A stretch of 5,580 nucleotides of DNA from contig DATGKD010000079.1 in the NCBI GenBank assembly GCA_035294855.1, positions 1 through 5,580 of the forward strand. The letters are read 5' to 3'. This stretch comes from DATGKD01 sp035294855 (GTDB lineage: Bacteria > Actinomycetota > Acidimicrobiia > Acidimicrobiales > UBA8190). Both the position numbers and the translations under genes were made by a program. The notes beneath the pieces were generated by a model. The model was not told the DNA's origin and searched no databases. It was given only the letters and a program-made list of their open reading frames with translations. Within the stretch, counting starts at the first letter, position 1; each line of letters begins with the position of its first letter. Positions 5,407-5,580 of the stretch are shown piece after piece.

Positions 5407-5580
5407 TCAGGGGGCCGTGGCGCGGTTGACGTCGCCGTCCGGCGTGAGCACGACCTTCGTCCCCACCCCGTCGCCGCCGAGCAGCGCCGCGGTGAGCTCG
5501 TCGTCGCCGCGGGCGAGCGCGCGTCCGTGCTCGGTATCGACGAGGACGACGGCGTCTTCGGGACGGCCTTCGCGGTCGTA
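5407..5580 (-). CDS. C-terminal 57 residues of a gene entering from the right, possibly an acetyl-CoA acetyltransferase (thiolase-like)
   Basis: Reading leftwards from the window edge, the frame is open for 57 codons and ends at TGA (5409-5407). Nearly every codon ends in G or C, as expected for real coding sequence here. The fragment starts YDREGRPEDAVVL and ends in VNRATAP. It contains VVLVDTEHGRALAR, then DDELTAALL and GTKVVLTPDGDV, a strand-helix-strand pattern. It resembles the small beta-rich C-terminal domain found behind the thiolase fold in actinobacterial acetyl-CoA acetyltransferase/lipid-transfer-type proteins. That naming rests on recalled resemblance, with no catalytic residue in view. 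If correct, it would suit a lipid or steroid degradation neighbourhood. The gene is convergent with the ferredoxin gene. Confidence 0.6.
   Translation of the reverse strand, partial: YDREGRPEDAVVLVDTEHGRALARGDDELTAALLGGDGVGTKVVLTPDGDVNRATAP

Overview
The window is GC-rich DNA whose genes use G or C at almost every third codon position, and its gene families (a Liv-type ABC transporter, a soluble bacterial P450 with a [3Fe-4S] ferredoxin) are typical of Actinobacteria. The mix fits a lipid- or xenobiotic-degrading actinomycete or a member of the Acidimicrobiia. The sequence alone does not fix a genus. All recognised genes run on the + strand up to base 5358. One partial gene enters from the right on the - strand.

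Left part (1-3727) is one probable transcription unit. It holds the 3' end of a LivG-type ATPase and a complete LivF-type ATPase (365-1129, 11-base overlap). After a 97-base gap comes a 516-residue exported protein with a signal peptide and a C-terminal membrane anchor (1227-2777). Directly coupled to it by a stop/start overlap is a 316-residue protein with two membrane helices and a C-terminal His/Cys motif resembling the Ada-type zinc site (2777-3727). I cannot name a function for the last two. Their coupling suggests an envelope pair, and their position suggests a link to the transporter.

Middle part (3728-3978) is a 251-base control region. It holds two back-to-back palindromes sharing the half-site TGACAC/GTGTCA. 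The second overlaps the -35 region of a plausible promoter. A leader of roughly 105 bases follows, with two perfect-stem hairpins; the second lies just upstream of the ribosome binding site.

Right part (3979-5358) is a cytochrome P450 with all the signature motifs and its [3Fe-4S] ferredoxin, six bases apart and in the same reading frame. Together they make the terminal part of a class I-type monooxygenase chain; the ferredoxin reductase is not in the window. A convergent intergenic space with two small hairpins follows. The C-terminal 57 codons of a - strand gene then run off the window, possibly a thiolase-like acetyl-CoA acetyltransferase.

The best candidates for something not yet described are the exported/membrane protein pair behind the transporter and the tandem-operator-plus-structured-leader control region of the P450-ferredoxin operon.
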